The notes beneath the pieces were generated by a model. That model was not told the origin of the DNA, searched no databases, and saw nothing but the letters and a program-made list of their open reading frames with translations. A DNA stretch of 60,893 bases from Zoogloeaceae bacterium (GTDB lineage Bacteria > Pseudomonadota > Gammaproteobacteria > Burkholderiales > Rhodocyclaceae): assembly GCA_031277315.1 (NCBI GenBank), contig JAITMP010000037.1, forward strand, positions 1-60,893, in the 5' to 3' direction. Positions 9,818 to 17,003 of the stretch are shown here, piece after piece. Each line of letters opens with the position of its first letter. The stretch's first letter is position 1. Both the position numbers and the translations under genes were made by a program.

Positions 9818-10462
9818 ATGTTCATGCGCATCAAGAAATGGCTCGCTTTCGCCTTCATCGCTGCTTTGGTGGCCGGCCCCGCCGCCGCCCAGATTCAGGC
9901 CGGCCGCGACTACAAGCCGCTTGCCAGCCCGCAGACCGTCGAGAGCGGCGACAAAATTGAGGTTGTCGAGTTCTTCTGGTACGGCTGCCCGCACTGCTTC
10001 GATCTCGAACCCTTCCTGCGCAAGTGGACCGCCCAGTTGCCGGCGGACGTGACGTTCCGCCGCATTCCGGCGATTCCCACCCAGCGCTGGGCGCCGAATG
10101 CGCGCACTTTCTACACGCTGGAAACGCTCGGCCTGCTCGATCGCCTGCATGGCGAGGTGTTCGACGCCGTGCATATCGACCGCGTGAATTTCGACAACGA
10201 GATGGTGCAGCTTGACTGGATGACGCGGCACGGCGTCGACCGCGCCAAATTCTCCGAAGCCTGGCGCTCCTTCTCGGTGCAGAGCAAGACCCGGCGCGCG
10301 GCCCAGTTGACCCAGGCGTACGACGTCAACGGCGTGCCGACGCTGATCGTCGACGGCAAATACCAGACCTCGGTTTCCATGACCGGCAGCCCGGAGGCGT
10401 TGATGAAGACGCTGGACGAGCTGATCGTCAAGGCGCGCGCTGAGCGGCCGAAGAAGAAGTAA
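9818..10462 (+). CDS. dsbA: Thiol:disulfide interchange protein DsbA
   Basis: The protein is 214 residues. A signal peptide (MFMRIKKWLAFAFIAALVAGPAAA) precedes a thioredoxin-fold domain with the redox motif CPHC at residues 57-60 (FFWYGCPHCFDLEPF) and the cis-Pro loop GVPTLIV near residue 173. CPHC is the classic DsbA motif. It introduces disulfides into periplasmic proteins. A good ribosome site (acaggag) precedes the ATG at 9818. Confidence 0.95.
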   Translation: MFMRIKKWLAFAFIAALVAGPAAAQIQAGRDYKPLASPQTVESGDKIEVVEFFWYGCPHCFDLEPFLRKWTAQLPADVTFRRIPAIPTQRWAPNARTFYTLETLGLLDRLHGEVFDAVHIDRVNFDNEMVQLDWMTRHGVDRAKFSEAWRSFSVQSKTRRAAQLTQAYDVNGVPTLIVDGKYQTSVSMTGSPEALMKTLDELIVKARAERPKKK

Positions 10463-10519
10463 ATTCCGTGGGCGCAGCCGGTTGGCCGCGACCGGCGTTT
10501 CCTGCATGACGGCTCCCGC

Positions 10520-11299
10520 ATGACGGCTGCGTCCGCTCCCAGGGTTTTCATCACCGGCGCTTCTTCCGGCATCGGCGCGGCGCTTGCCGCCCACTATGCC
10601 GCGCGCGGCGCGCAACTCGGCCTGACGGCACGCCGCGCCGAGATCCTCGCCGACGTGGCGCGCCGGCTGCCGGGCGAACCGGTTTGCTATACCGCCGATG
10701 TCGCCGACGCCGCAGCGATGGCGGCAGCGGCGCATGATTTCATGGCGCGTTTCGGCGCGCCCGACATCGTCATCGCCAATGCCGGCATTTCCGTCGGCAC
10801 CCTCACCGAGCACGCCGAGGATATCGCCCGTCTGAGCCGTGTTTTGCAGACCAATGTCGTCGGTCTGGCCGCCACGTTTCAGCCTTTCATCGCGCCGATG
10901 CGCGCCGCCGGGCGCGGACGGCTGGCCGGCATCGCCTCGGTCGCCGGCGTGCGCGGCATTCCCGGCGCCGGCGCTTACAGCGCCTCGAAAGCCGCCGCCA
11001 TCGCTTATCTGGAGGCGCTGCGCGTCGAACTGCGGCCAAGCGGGGTGAAGGTCGTCACCGTCTGCCCCGGCTATGTCGCCACGCCGATGACGGCGGTGAA
11101 CAAATACCGCATGCCTTTCATTCTTCCCGCCGACGTTGCCGCCCGGCGCATCGCCCGCGTCATCGACGCCGGCCGCGCCGCCGCCGTCGTGCCTTGGCAG
11201 ATGGCCATCGTCGCCGGCTTCATGCGCCTGCTGCCGAACGCAATCTACGACCGCCTTTTCAAACGCGCCGGCCGCAAGCCGCGCGGGCTGCCGCTGTAA
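10520..11299 (+). CDS. Short-chain dehydrogenase/reductase (SDR)
   Basis: 259 residues. The NAD(P)-binding motif TGASSGIG is at residues 12-19, NAG at about 93-95, and the catalytic Y153-x3-K157 is in YSASK. After the dinucleotide fold, a GYVATPMT motif near 193 is typical of classical SDRs. It is a cytoplasmic oxidoreductase whose substrate cannot be read from sequence. The C-terminus is basic and slightly hydrophobic, as in the SDRs often found next to fatty-acid or lipid genes. It follows dsbA by 57 bp. Confidence 0.9.
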   Translation: MTAASAPRVFITGASSGIGAALAAHYAARGAQLGLTARRAEILADVARRLPGEPVCYTADVADAAAMAAAAHDFMARFGAPDIVIANAGISVGTLTEHAEDIARLSRVLQTNVVGLAATFQPFIAPMRAAGRGRLAGIASVAGVRGIPGAGAYSASKAAAIAYLEALRVELRPSGVKVVTVCPGYVATPMTAVNKYRMPFILPADVAARRIARVIDAGRAAAVVPWQMAIVAGFMRLLPNAIYDRLFKRAGRKPRGLPL

Positions 11300-11391
11300 C
11301 TTTCTCCCGCTGACGGCAAACGCCGTCAGGCCAGCGCGGGCTGCCGCTCCGCCTCCCAGCTCACCCCCAAACCCCTCAATTCATAAATTAC

Positions 11392-11420
11392 TTGACGCCG
11401 GAAGCGAGTATGGCTATTAT
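11392..11420 (+). promoter_or_regulatory. Sigma-70 promoter of the UbiD/UbiX island
   Basis: TTGACG (11392-11397) and TATTAT (11415-11420) are separated by exactly 17 bp; each box has five of six consensus bases. The region is AT-rich compared with its surroundings and lies 65 bp before the UbiD-like gene. Confidence 0.7.
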
Positions 11421-11425
11421 TGGCA

Positions 11426-11456
11426 TTAGGTCATACCTTTGTTAGGTCAGTCTAAT
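11426..11456 (+). promoter_or_regulatory. Candidate operator with two TTAGGTCA repeats
   Basis: Two identical 8-bp direct repeats TTAGGTCA lie at 11426-11433 and 11442-11449, immediately downstream of the -10 box. The second continues into GTCTAATA. The first also forms an AGGTcatACCT pseudo-palindrome, resembling FadR/PdhR-type GntR sites (GGT...ACC). A related AGGTCA..GGTCTAATA string lies in front of the GntR gene at 13748-13764. Repression by that GntR protein is inferred. Confidence 0.45.
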
Positions 11457-11484
11457 AAATTTCTTAGTAGAGGAGGAGTACGTG

Positions 11485-12987
11485 ATGTCGAAAGGAACAA
11501 AGCAGATCAATTGTCTGGGTGATTGGCTCGAGCAGGTGGAGAAGATCGGCGAGGTGAAGCACATTACCGCGCCCGTCGATTCCGATCTGGAACTGGGTTC
11601 GATTACTTACATGAACGGCAAGACCGTCGGCGGGCCGACCCTGCTGTTTGAAAACATCAAGGGTTATCCGGGCGGACGGCTGCTGTTTAATCCGTACGGG
11701 ACGAGCCTGAATCGCGTCGCCATTTCCATCCGCGAGGAACTCGGCAAGACCCCGATCGAGTACACCAAGATTCTGGCGGACAAGATGAAGAAGCGCATTC
11801 CGCCGAAGTTCATTGAGGCCAAGGACGCGCCGGTGAACCAGAACATCGACCGCGACGACAAGGTCAACGTCAACAAATTCCCGGCGCCGACGATGTGGCC
11901 CCGCGACGGCGGCAAATACATCGGCACCGCCGATTCCGTGATCACGCAGGATGCCGTCAGCGGCCGCGTCAACATGGGCACGTATCGGCAGATGATTCTC
12001 AACGACAAGCAGGTTGGTTTCTATGCCTCTCCCGGCAAGGACGCCGTGCTGGATCGGGAAACCTGGTGGAAGCAGGGCAAGCCGGCGCCTGTTGCCGCTG
12101 TCTACGGGCAGGACCCGCTGCTGTTCCTGACTTCGGCGACGTCGTTCCCGAAGGACGTTTCCGAGTATGAGTTCGCGGGCGGCATCAACGGCGCGCCGAT
12201 CGAAGTGTTCAAGAGCGACGTGACTGGCCTCACGCTGCCGGCCAACGCCGAGATCATCATCGAAGGCTTCTCTTATCCGGACAAGACCTGCGAGGAAGGC
12301 CCGTTTGGCGAATTCACCGGCTATTACGGCCGCCCCGGCGGCGCGACGCCGTATATCGACATCAAGTGCATCCGTTACCGCAACAAGCCGATCGTTACCT
12401 CGGCGCTGATGGCGGACTACCCCTCCAATGAGTGCGGCACCATGTGGGCGATGGCGAAAGCCGCCAAGATCTGGAACGATCTGGATGCGCTCGGCGTGCC
12501 GGGCATCAAGGGCGTCTGGTCGCCGCCGGAAGCCGCCGGCTGGGGCATGACGGTGGTGTCGATCGAGCAGAGATACGCCGGTCACGCCGCGCAGACGATG
12601 GCGCTGGCGGCGCAGTGCATGGGCGGCGCGTATTTCACGAAATACGTGGTGGTGGTTGACGACGACGTCGATCCGACCAATCTCGCCGAAGTGATCTGGG
12701 CGATGGTGACGCGCTCGCGTCCGGCCCAGTCCATTGAAATCCTGCGCGAGACCTGGAGCACGTATCTCGATCCGAGCCTGAACCCGCCCGAGATTCGGCC
12801 CTGGGGTTCCAAGTGCCTGATCAACGCCTGCAAGGAGTTCAAGAACCTCAAAGTGTTCTCTCCCCGCAATTTGCTCAAGAAAGAAATGTACGAGCAGGTT
12901 TGCGCGCGCTGGGCCGAGCTTGGGTTTGAAGGCAAGCCGCCGGTCATCACCACCTTCGAGCCGTTCAAGGACGCGCATATCGGCTGA
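11485..12987 (+). CDS. UbiD-family (de)carboxylase, substrate unknown
   Basis: A 500-residue UbiD-family protein. Visible family elements are MWPRDGGKYIGT, NMGTYRQM (Arg of the prFMN/substrate site), YGQDPLLFL, and EEGPFGEFTGYYGRP near residues 271-284, which carries the catalytic Glu pair. The enzyme should use prenylated FMN to carboxylate or decarboxylate an aromatic or unsaturated acid. The ATG at 11485 is preferred over the GTG just before it because AGGAGGAG ends 6 bp upstream. A UbiX gene follows, and GntR, IclR and ABC import genes surround it, suggesting an imported aromatic acid as substrate. The residues around the position of the canonical metal-binding His (WLSHRGG in E. coli UbiD) read FYASPGK here, as in phenylphosphate carboxylase-like sequences. 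Confidence 0.85.
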   Translation: MSKGTKQINCLGDWLEQVEKIGEVKHITAPVDSDLELGSITYMNGKTVGGPTLLFENIKGYPGGRLLFNPYGTSLNRVAISIREELGKTPIEYTKILADKMKKRIPPKFIEAKDAPVNQNIDRDDKVNVNKFPAPTMWPRDGGKYIGTADSVITQDAVSGRVNMGTYRQMILNDKQVGFYASPGKDAVLDRETWWKQGKPAPVAAVYGQDPLLFLTSATSFPKDVSEYEFAGGINGAPIEVFKSDVTGLTLPANAEIIIEGFSYPDKTCEEGPFGEFTGYYGRPGGATPYIDIKCIRYRNKPIVTSALMADYPSNECGTMWAMAKAAKIWNDLDALGVPGIKGVWSPPEAAGWGMTVVSIEQRYAGHAAQTMALAAQCMGGAYFTKYVVVVDDDVDPTNLAEVIWAMVTRSRPAQSIEILRETWSTYLDPSLNPPEIRPWGSKCLINACKEFKNLKVFSPRNLLKKEMYEQVCARWAELGFEGKPPVITTFEPFKDAHIG

Positions 12988-13003
12988 TACCGGCTTGATT
13001 TAA

Positions 13004-13046
13004 CCCACCGGCCCGGCGGCGACGCCTCCGAGCCCGGGCCGGTGGG
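13004..13046 (+). terminator. Strong hairpin between UbiD-like and UbiX genes
   Basis: Perfect 13-bp arms (cccaccggcccgg at 13004-13016 and its complement at 13034-13046) with a 17-nt loop are followed by ctttct. This looks like a terminator or attenuator inside the presumed operon, and could lower UbiX relative to UbiD expression. Confidence 0.6.
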
Positions 13047-13073
13047 CTTTCTACCGCTTCAGGAAAACAGTCC

Positions 13074-13685
13074 ATGACGCTGCCCCTGATCGTAGCCATC
13101 ACCGGCGCCACCGGCGTTGTGTATGGCGTCGAAGCGTTGCGCGCGCTCAAGCAGCTCAATCACCCGACGCACCTGATTCTGAGCGAATCGGCGGTGCGCA
13201 ATTTCCAGATCGAAACGGATCTCGATCTGAACGAGATCAAGGCGTTCGCCGACGTGGTTCACAGCAACAAGAATGTCGGTGCGTCGACCGCGAGCGGCTC
13301 GTTCAAGACGAAGGGCATGCTGGTCGCGCCCTGCTCGATCAAATCGCTGTCCTCGATCGCCAATTCCTACAACGACAACCTGATTACCCGCTCCGCCGAC
13401 GTCTGCCTGAAAGAACGGCGGCGGCTGGTGCTGATGGTGCGCGAAACGCCGCTGCACAAGGGCCATCTCGACTTGATGAGCCGCTGCGCCGATCTGGGCG
13501 CGGTGATTCTGCCGCCGATGCCCGCTTTCTATCACGGGCCGCAGACCATCATGGACCTGATTCGCCAAAGCGTCGGCAAAGCGCTCGATCAGTTCGATAT
13601 CGAGCATGACTTGTTTCACCGTTGGTCGGGCAAGATGGACATGACGCCGGCCCGCTTGAAACAAGGGCCGGCTGCCGTCGAATAA
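13074..13685 (+). CDS. ubiX: UbiX-family flavin prenyltransferase (copy 1)
   Basis: The 203-residue product starts with the flavodoxin-like nucleotide site ITGATGVVYG and has SGSFKTKGMLVAPCSIKSLSSIA, LKERRRLVLMVRETPLHKGHL and PPMPAFYHGP, all hallmark UbiX/Pad1 segments. UbiX joins dimethylallyl phosphate to FMN to give prenyl-FMN, the UbiD cofactor. Its position after a UbiD-like gene fits dedicated cofactor supply. A second, distinct UbiX is encoded at 31214-31804; the two share motifs but differ widely (e.g. VVHSNKNVGASTASGS here against HVHDINDVGACISSGS). Confidence 0.93.
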   Translation: MTLPLIVAITGATGVVYGVEALRALKQLNHPTHLILSESAVRNFQIETDLDLNEIKAFADVVHSNKNVGASTASGSFKTKGMLVAPCSIKSLSSIANSYNDNLITRSADVCLKERRRLVLMVRETPLHKGHLDLMSRCADLGAVILPPMPAFYHGPQTIMDLIRQSVGKALDQFDIEHDLFHRWSGKMDMTPARLKQGPAAVE

Positions 13686-13747
13686 CTCTGAAATGCAGCA
13701 TCGTCCAGCGCCGGGCGGCAAAATTCCGCTCGCGCTTTTACCGAATC

Positions 13748-13765
13748 AGGTCAAAGGTCTAATAT
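13748..13765 (+). promoter_or_regulatory. GntR gene promoter with operator-like AGGTCA
   Basis: AGGTCA (13748-13753) is followed by GGTCTAATAT, in which TAATAT (13760-13765) may be a -10 box. The same word order is found before the UbiD-like gene (11442-11456), consistent with autoregulation. Confidence 0.4.
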
Positions 13766-13766
13766 A

Positions 13767-14615
13767 GTGATTATGGACAATCGCACACACGCTTCGAGCG
13801 TCCAATCCGACATGCAAAAGGACACCGTGAATCCCATCGACAATCCGGCGGACGCGGTATCGACGCTGGTTTTTCGGCCGTTGGGGCGTAAAAACGCCTA
13901 TGAGGAAGTCAGCGAGCAGATCCGGCGGCTGATCCTCACGCAGAAACTGAGTCCCTCGCACAGACTGCCGACCGAACGGGATCTGGCCGAACAGTTCGGC
14001 GTCAGCCGCGTGGTGATCAGGGAAGCCATCCGTTCTCTCGAATGCTCCGGGCTGTTGACGGTCAAGAAAGGGCCGCGCGGCGGCATCTTCGCCGCGCAGC
14101 AACACGGGCGGCCCATCACGGATTCAATCATGAATCTGCTGATCGGCGGCACGGCCAGTCTTACCAATCTTTTTGAAATGCGTTTGTTGATTGAGCCGTA
14201 TGCCGCCTTCCGGGCTGCGGAGCAGGCAACGCCGCCGGATCTGGACGCGCTGGAGGCCATTTTGCGTGAGGGCGAAAAAGCGGGCGAGAATTTCGCCGAG
14301 ATTCGCGCGCACAACATCGATTTCCATCGGACGATTTTGCACATGTCGCGCAATCCCGTCATGGCCGTCATCGGCGATACGGTGCTACGGATTCTTTCCG
14401 ACCGCATCGAAGGCGTCGTCAGCAGGCGCACGACGCTTACCGCATTGGGCATGCACAAGCGGATTTTCGAGGCGCTGCGGAATCATCAGGCCGCGCAAGC
14501 GGAAGCCTTGATGCGGAAAGATATCCAGGTGACAGGTCAAAGACTTTCAGAGCTTGGGCCGGAAACCCTGGCCAAGCTGGCGGTTCAGCAGCCCAGCGAA
14601 TTGGCTCCGCTGTAA
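13767..14615 (+). CDS. GntR-family regulator, FadR/FCD subfamily
   Basis: Up to 282 residues from a GTG at 13767. An N-terminal winged helix-turn-helix (YEEVSEQIRRLIL ... RLPTERDLAEQFGVSRVVIREAIRSLECSGLL) is followed by an all-helical FCD ligand domain with metal-type residues (FEMRLLIEP, D/H in HNIDFHRTIL, and NPVMAVIGD). Starts at GTG 13767, ATG 13773, ATG 13812 or GTG 13827 are all in frame. The last has a weak aaaagga ribosome site and trims a non-conserved N-terminus, whereas 13767 almost touches the putative -10 box. FCD regulators usually respond to organic acids. It is probably the local regulator of the UbiD/UbiX pair upstream. Confidence 0.9.
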   Translation: MIMDNRTHASSVQSDMQKDTVNPIDNPADAVSTLVFRPLGRKNAYEEVSEQIRRLILTQKLSPSHRLPTERDLAEQFGVSRVVIREAIRSLECSGLLTVKKGPRGGIFAAQQHGRPITDSIMNLLIGGTASLTNLFEMRLLIEPYAAFRAAEQATPPDLDALEAILREGEKAGENFAEIRAHNIDFHRTILHMSRNPVMAVIGDTVLRILSDRIEGVVSRRTTLTALGMHKRIFEALRNHQAAQAEALMRKDIQVTGQRLSELGPETLAKLAVQQPSELAPL

Positions 14616-14660
14616 GCGGCCAATACGATTACTCCGACGGCCACCCCGACGACCACTCCA

Positions 14661-15512
14661 CTAACCCGCTCCACCAACACGCCGCACCCGCGACGGCTGC
14701 CTGGATTTCGGCGCGGGCGCTTGGTTGCCTTCTTCGTTTTCCTGAAAGCCGAGCAGGCTTGAAATCTTGCGCCCGGCGTCGACGACGAGGCGGGCGACGC
14801 CTTCCACCTGATCTTCGGAAACCCGCGCGCTCGAACCGTACAGCCCGACCGATCCGGCCACCAGTCCGTGATGGTCGAAGTAAGGGGCGGAAATGGCGAT
14901 AGCGCCCAGAACGATTTCGCTGCGGCTCGTTGCGTAACCGTGTTGTCTGGTCGTCGCCAGCTCGCGCTCAAGACGGGCGCGCTGCGCGTTGCGCGGCATC
15001 TGCTCGATGAACCCGGCTTGCGCGTCGCGCTCGATGAAGGCCAGCATCGCCCTGCCGGTCGCGCCCTGGGCGATGCTCAAAGAAGCGCCGATCCCGCGGC
15101 TGATGGATAGCTCGTGCCGGCTCTGATACTCAAGCACGCACACCGCCCGGTCGTCTTGCAGCTTGAAAAGCGCCGTCGTTTCCCCGGTCGTTTCACGCAG
15201 CCCTTCGACGATGGGCCGCGCGGTATTCACCATGTCGAGCGTGCTCAGCCAGGTGTGCGCGAGGCTCATGACGCCATGCGCCAGCTTGAAGCGCAGAGGG
15301 TCGCCCTCGGACTGAATCAGGCCGCGCCGCGCCAGCGTGTTCAGCAAGCGATAGAGGGTCGGCCGGGTCAGCCCGACGCACTTTTGAATGTCGATCACGC
15401 TCATCAGGGGGCGTTCAGCGCTGAAGGCCTGAAGGATTGCAATCGCGCGATCAACCGCCCGCACGCTCATCGCGCCGGCGTGACTGGAACGGGGCTTTGC
15501 TGTTTTTGTCAT
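14661..15512 (-). CDS. IclR-family transcriptional regulator
   Basis: From ATG 15512 the protein is 283 residues; the frame extends to 15596, but the extra 28 residues are not IclR-like. The winged HTH (VRAVDRAIAILQAFSAERPLMSVIDIQ ... LTRPTLYRLLNTLARRGLI) is followed by an effector domain (ETTALFKLQDDRAVCVLEYQS, GASLSIAQGATGRAMLAF, GYATSRSEIVLGAIAISAPYFDHHGLVAGSVGLYG). IclR proteins of this type control aromatic-acid catabolism and transport. It diverges from the ABC importer genes and is their likely regulator. The C-terminal about 25 residues are basic, low complexity and converge on the GntR gene end. Confidence 0.9.
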   Translation of the reverse strand: MTKTAKPRSSHAGAMSVRAVDRAIAILQAFSAERPLMSVIDIQKCVGLTRPTLYRLLNTLARRGLIQSEGDPLRFKLAHGVMSLAHTWLSTLDMVNTARPIVEGLRETTGETTALFKLQDDRAVCVLEYQSRHELSISRGIGASLSIAQGATGRAMLAFIERDAQAGFIEQMPRNAQRARLERELATTRQHGYATSRSEIVLGAIAISAPYFDHHGLVAGSVGLYGSSARVSEDQVEGVARLVVDAGRKISSLLGFQENEEGNQAPAPKSRQPSRVRRVGGAG

Positions 15513-15600
15513 GGCGGTCGGTATCAAGCTGTTGTTGATTTCGGTTATTGATTCCGGGGATGCGCGATTGTAACGGGCAAAGCATACTTTCCGCATTGAG

Positions 15601-15634
15601 CGGCCGCAGCCACAAAAAGATCATGAACAGGCGC
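15601..15634. repeat. Half copy of the 7278-7335 palindromic element
   Basis: The string gcagccacaaaaagatcatgaacaggc matches the arm plus loop part of the 7278-7335 hairpin with few changes, but no second arm follows. It lies between the IclR gene and the importer promoter. Confidence 0.55.
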
Positions 15635-15653
15635 TAAATATTTTTCTGGCGCA

Positions 15654-15682
15654 TTGACACGGCTGCGCAAATTCGGCATGCT
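15654..15682 (+). promoter_or_regulatory. Probable promoter of the first binding-protein gene
   Basis: A perfect TTGACA (15654-15659), a 17-bp spacer and CATGCT (15677-15682). The same boxes with the same spacing and the shared string aattcggcatgct recur before the second binding-protein gene at 16890-16918, so the promoter was duplicated with the gene. Confidence 0.6.
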
Positions 15683-15697
15683 AACGAAAAATAAGAC

Positions 15698-15735
15698 GTA
15701 TGTTCACTAGATGGACATTCGTTGGATGAACATAC
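15698..15735. promoter_or_regulatory. Inverted repeat GTATGTTCA/TGAACATAC, candidate IclR operator
   Basis: Perfect 9-bp arms at 15698-15706 and 15727-15735 flank a 20-bp centre holding a further related half-site (TGGACA at 15712-15717). Placement just after the promoter and beside the divergent IclR gene suggests operator function. Confidence 0.5.
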
Positions 15736-15779
15736 AGCATCCCCAAGTGCTGAACGAAAATTCATAGGAGGAGATCATG

Positions 15780-16844
15780 ATGTTTCGACGCATCCATATG
15801 GCGGTGTTTTCATTTGCTGCCCTCGTTGTTTCCATTGCTTCGCTTACGCACTTCAATGCCGCCTTGGCGCAGCAACCCGCGCCGATCAAGATCGGCATGC
15901 TCGGCGCGCTCAGCGATGTGCCGCTGCTGATTGCCGAAAGAGAAGGCTATTTCAAGGCCGAGGGCCTGAAGATCGAGACAATCCCGTTCAAGTCGGGCGC
16001 GCAGTTGGTCGCGCCGCTCGGCACCGGACAGATCGACGTCGCGGCCGGCGTGGTGGCGGCCGGATTGAACAATCTCTCCGTCCGGGGCGTTGATCTGAAG
16101 ATCGTGTCGGATCGCGGGTCGATGTCGCCCGGCCACGGCTATATGTCGTTTTTGGTGCGCAAGGATCTGGTCGACAGCGGCAAGTACAAAACATATGCCG
16201 ATCTGAAAGGCATGAAGGTCGGCAGCCAGTCGAAAGGCGGCGCGGCCGAGTCGACACTGAACGAACTGCTGAAACTCGGCGGACTCAAGTTCAGCGATGT
16301 CGATATCACCTACCTGGGCCACGCCGAGTTGGCCGTCGCGCTGGGCAGCAAGGCGATTGACGCTTCTTTCGTCACTGAGCCTTACGCGACGCTGGCGGTG
16401 AATCAGGGATCAGCGGTTCGCATTGTCACCGGCGACAAGATTTATCCGAATCAGGTGCTCGGCATGCTTGCCTACGGCGGTTCCTTCATCAAGGACAGAC
16501 CCGATGTCGCCGTCAAGTTCATGAAAGCGTTCCTGCGCGGCTGCCGTCTCTACAACGCGGCCTACGACAGCAACGGAAAATTCATTCCGGGCCCGACCGC
16601 GGAGAAGGTCAAGGCCGCGTACAAGAGCATCATGGATCTGAAGGATGATCGTCTGCTTGATGAAATCGTCCCCAGCGGCTGCGATGTGGACGGCAAGCTG
16701 AACATCGCCGGCATGAAGAAGGATTATGAATTCTTCAAGCAGCGCGGCCTGATCCAGGGGGAAGTGAATATCGAACTGCTCATTGACATGACTTTCGCCG
16801 AGCGGGCGGCCAGCGAGTTGGCGAAAACGGCGCAAACCCGGTAG
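15780..16844 (+). CDS. ABC importer periplasmic binding protein 1 (NMT1/SsuA type)
   Basis: 354 residues with a signal peptide (MFRRIHMAVFSFAALVVSIASLTHFNAALAQ). The NMT1/THI5-like fold shows KIGMLGALSDVPLLIAEREGYFKAEGL, APLGTGQIDVAAG, DLKGMKVGSQSKGGAAE and SFVTEPYATLAV. This family delivers sulfonates, aromatic acids, pyrimidines and similar ligands; the ligand here is unknown, but the UbiD/IclR context suggests an aromatic acid. ATG 15780 is chosen over 15777 from ribosome-site spacing and by matching the paralogue. It is a close duplicate of the next gene, including a 163-bp stretch (16306-16468) with one mismatch. Confidence 0.9.
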   Translation: MFRRIHMAVFSFAALVVSIASLTHFNAALAQQPAPIKIGMLGALSDVPLLIAEREGYFKAEGLKIETIPFKSGAQLVAPLGTGQIDVAAGVVAAGLNNLSVRGVDLKIVSDRGSMSPGHGYMSFLVRKDLVDSGKYKTYADLKGMKVGSQSKGGAAESTLNELLKLGGLKFSDVDITYLGHAELAVALGSKAIDASFVTEPYATLAVNQGSAVRIVTGDKIYPNQVLGMLAYGGSFIKDRPDVAVKFMKAFLRGCRLYNAAYDSNGKFIPGPTAEKVKAAYKSIMDLKDDRLLDEIVPSGCDVDGKLNIAGMKKDYEFFKQRGLIQGEVNIELLIDMTFAERAASELAKTAQTR

Positions 16845-16889
16845 CCCCTTGTTATCGGCGCTGGGGGGTGTGTTGAAGCGGGCTGTTAA

Positions 16890-16918
16890 TTGACATGACG
16901 GCAGTAATTCGGCATGCT
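16890..16918 (+). promoter_or_regulatory. Duplicated promoter before the second binding-protein gene
   Basis: TTGACA (16890-16895), 17-bp spacer, CATGCT (16913-16918). It shares aattcggcatgct with the upstream copy. Further downstream a GGCATGCC palindrome (16948-16955) replaces the TGTTCA/TGAACA arms seen before copy 1, so the two copies may be regulated differently. Confidence 0.55.
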
Positions 16919-17003
16919 GGGAAAATAACAATTATGTCTTTTAACTAGGCATGCCCAAGCGCTCAGCGTATCGGGGATGAGACTCATCAAGGAGGAGGTA
17001 TCC

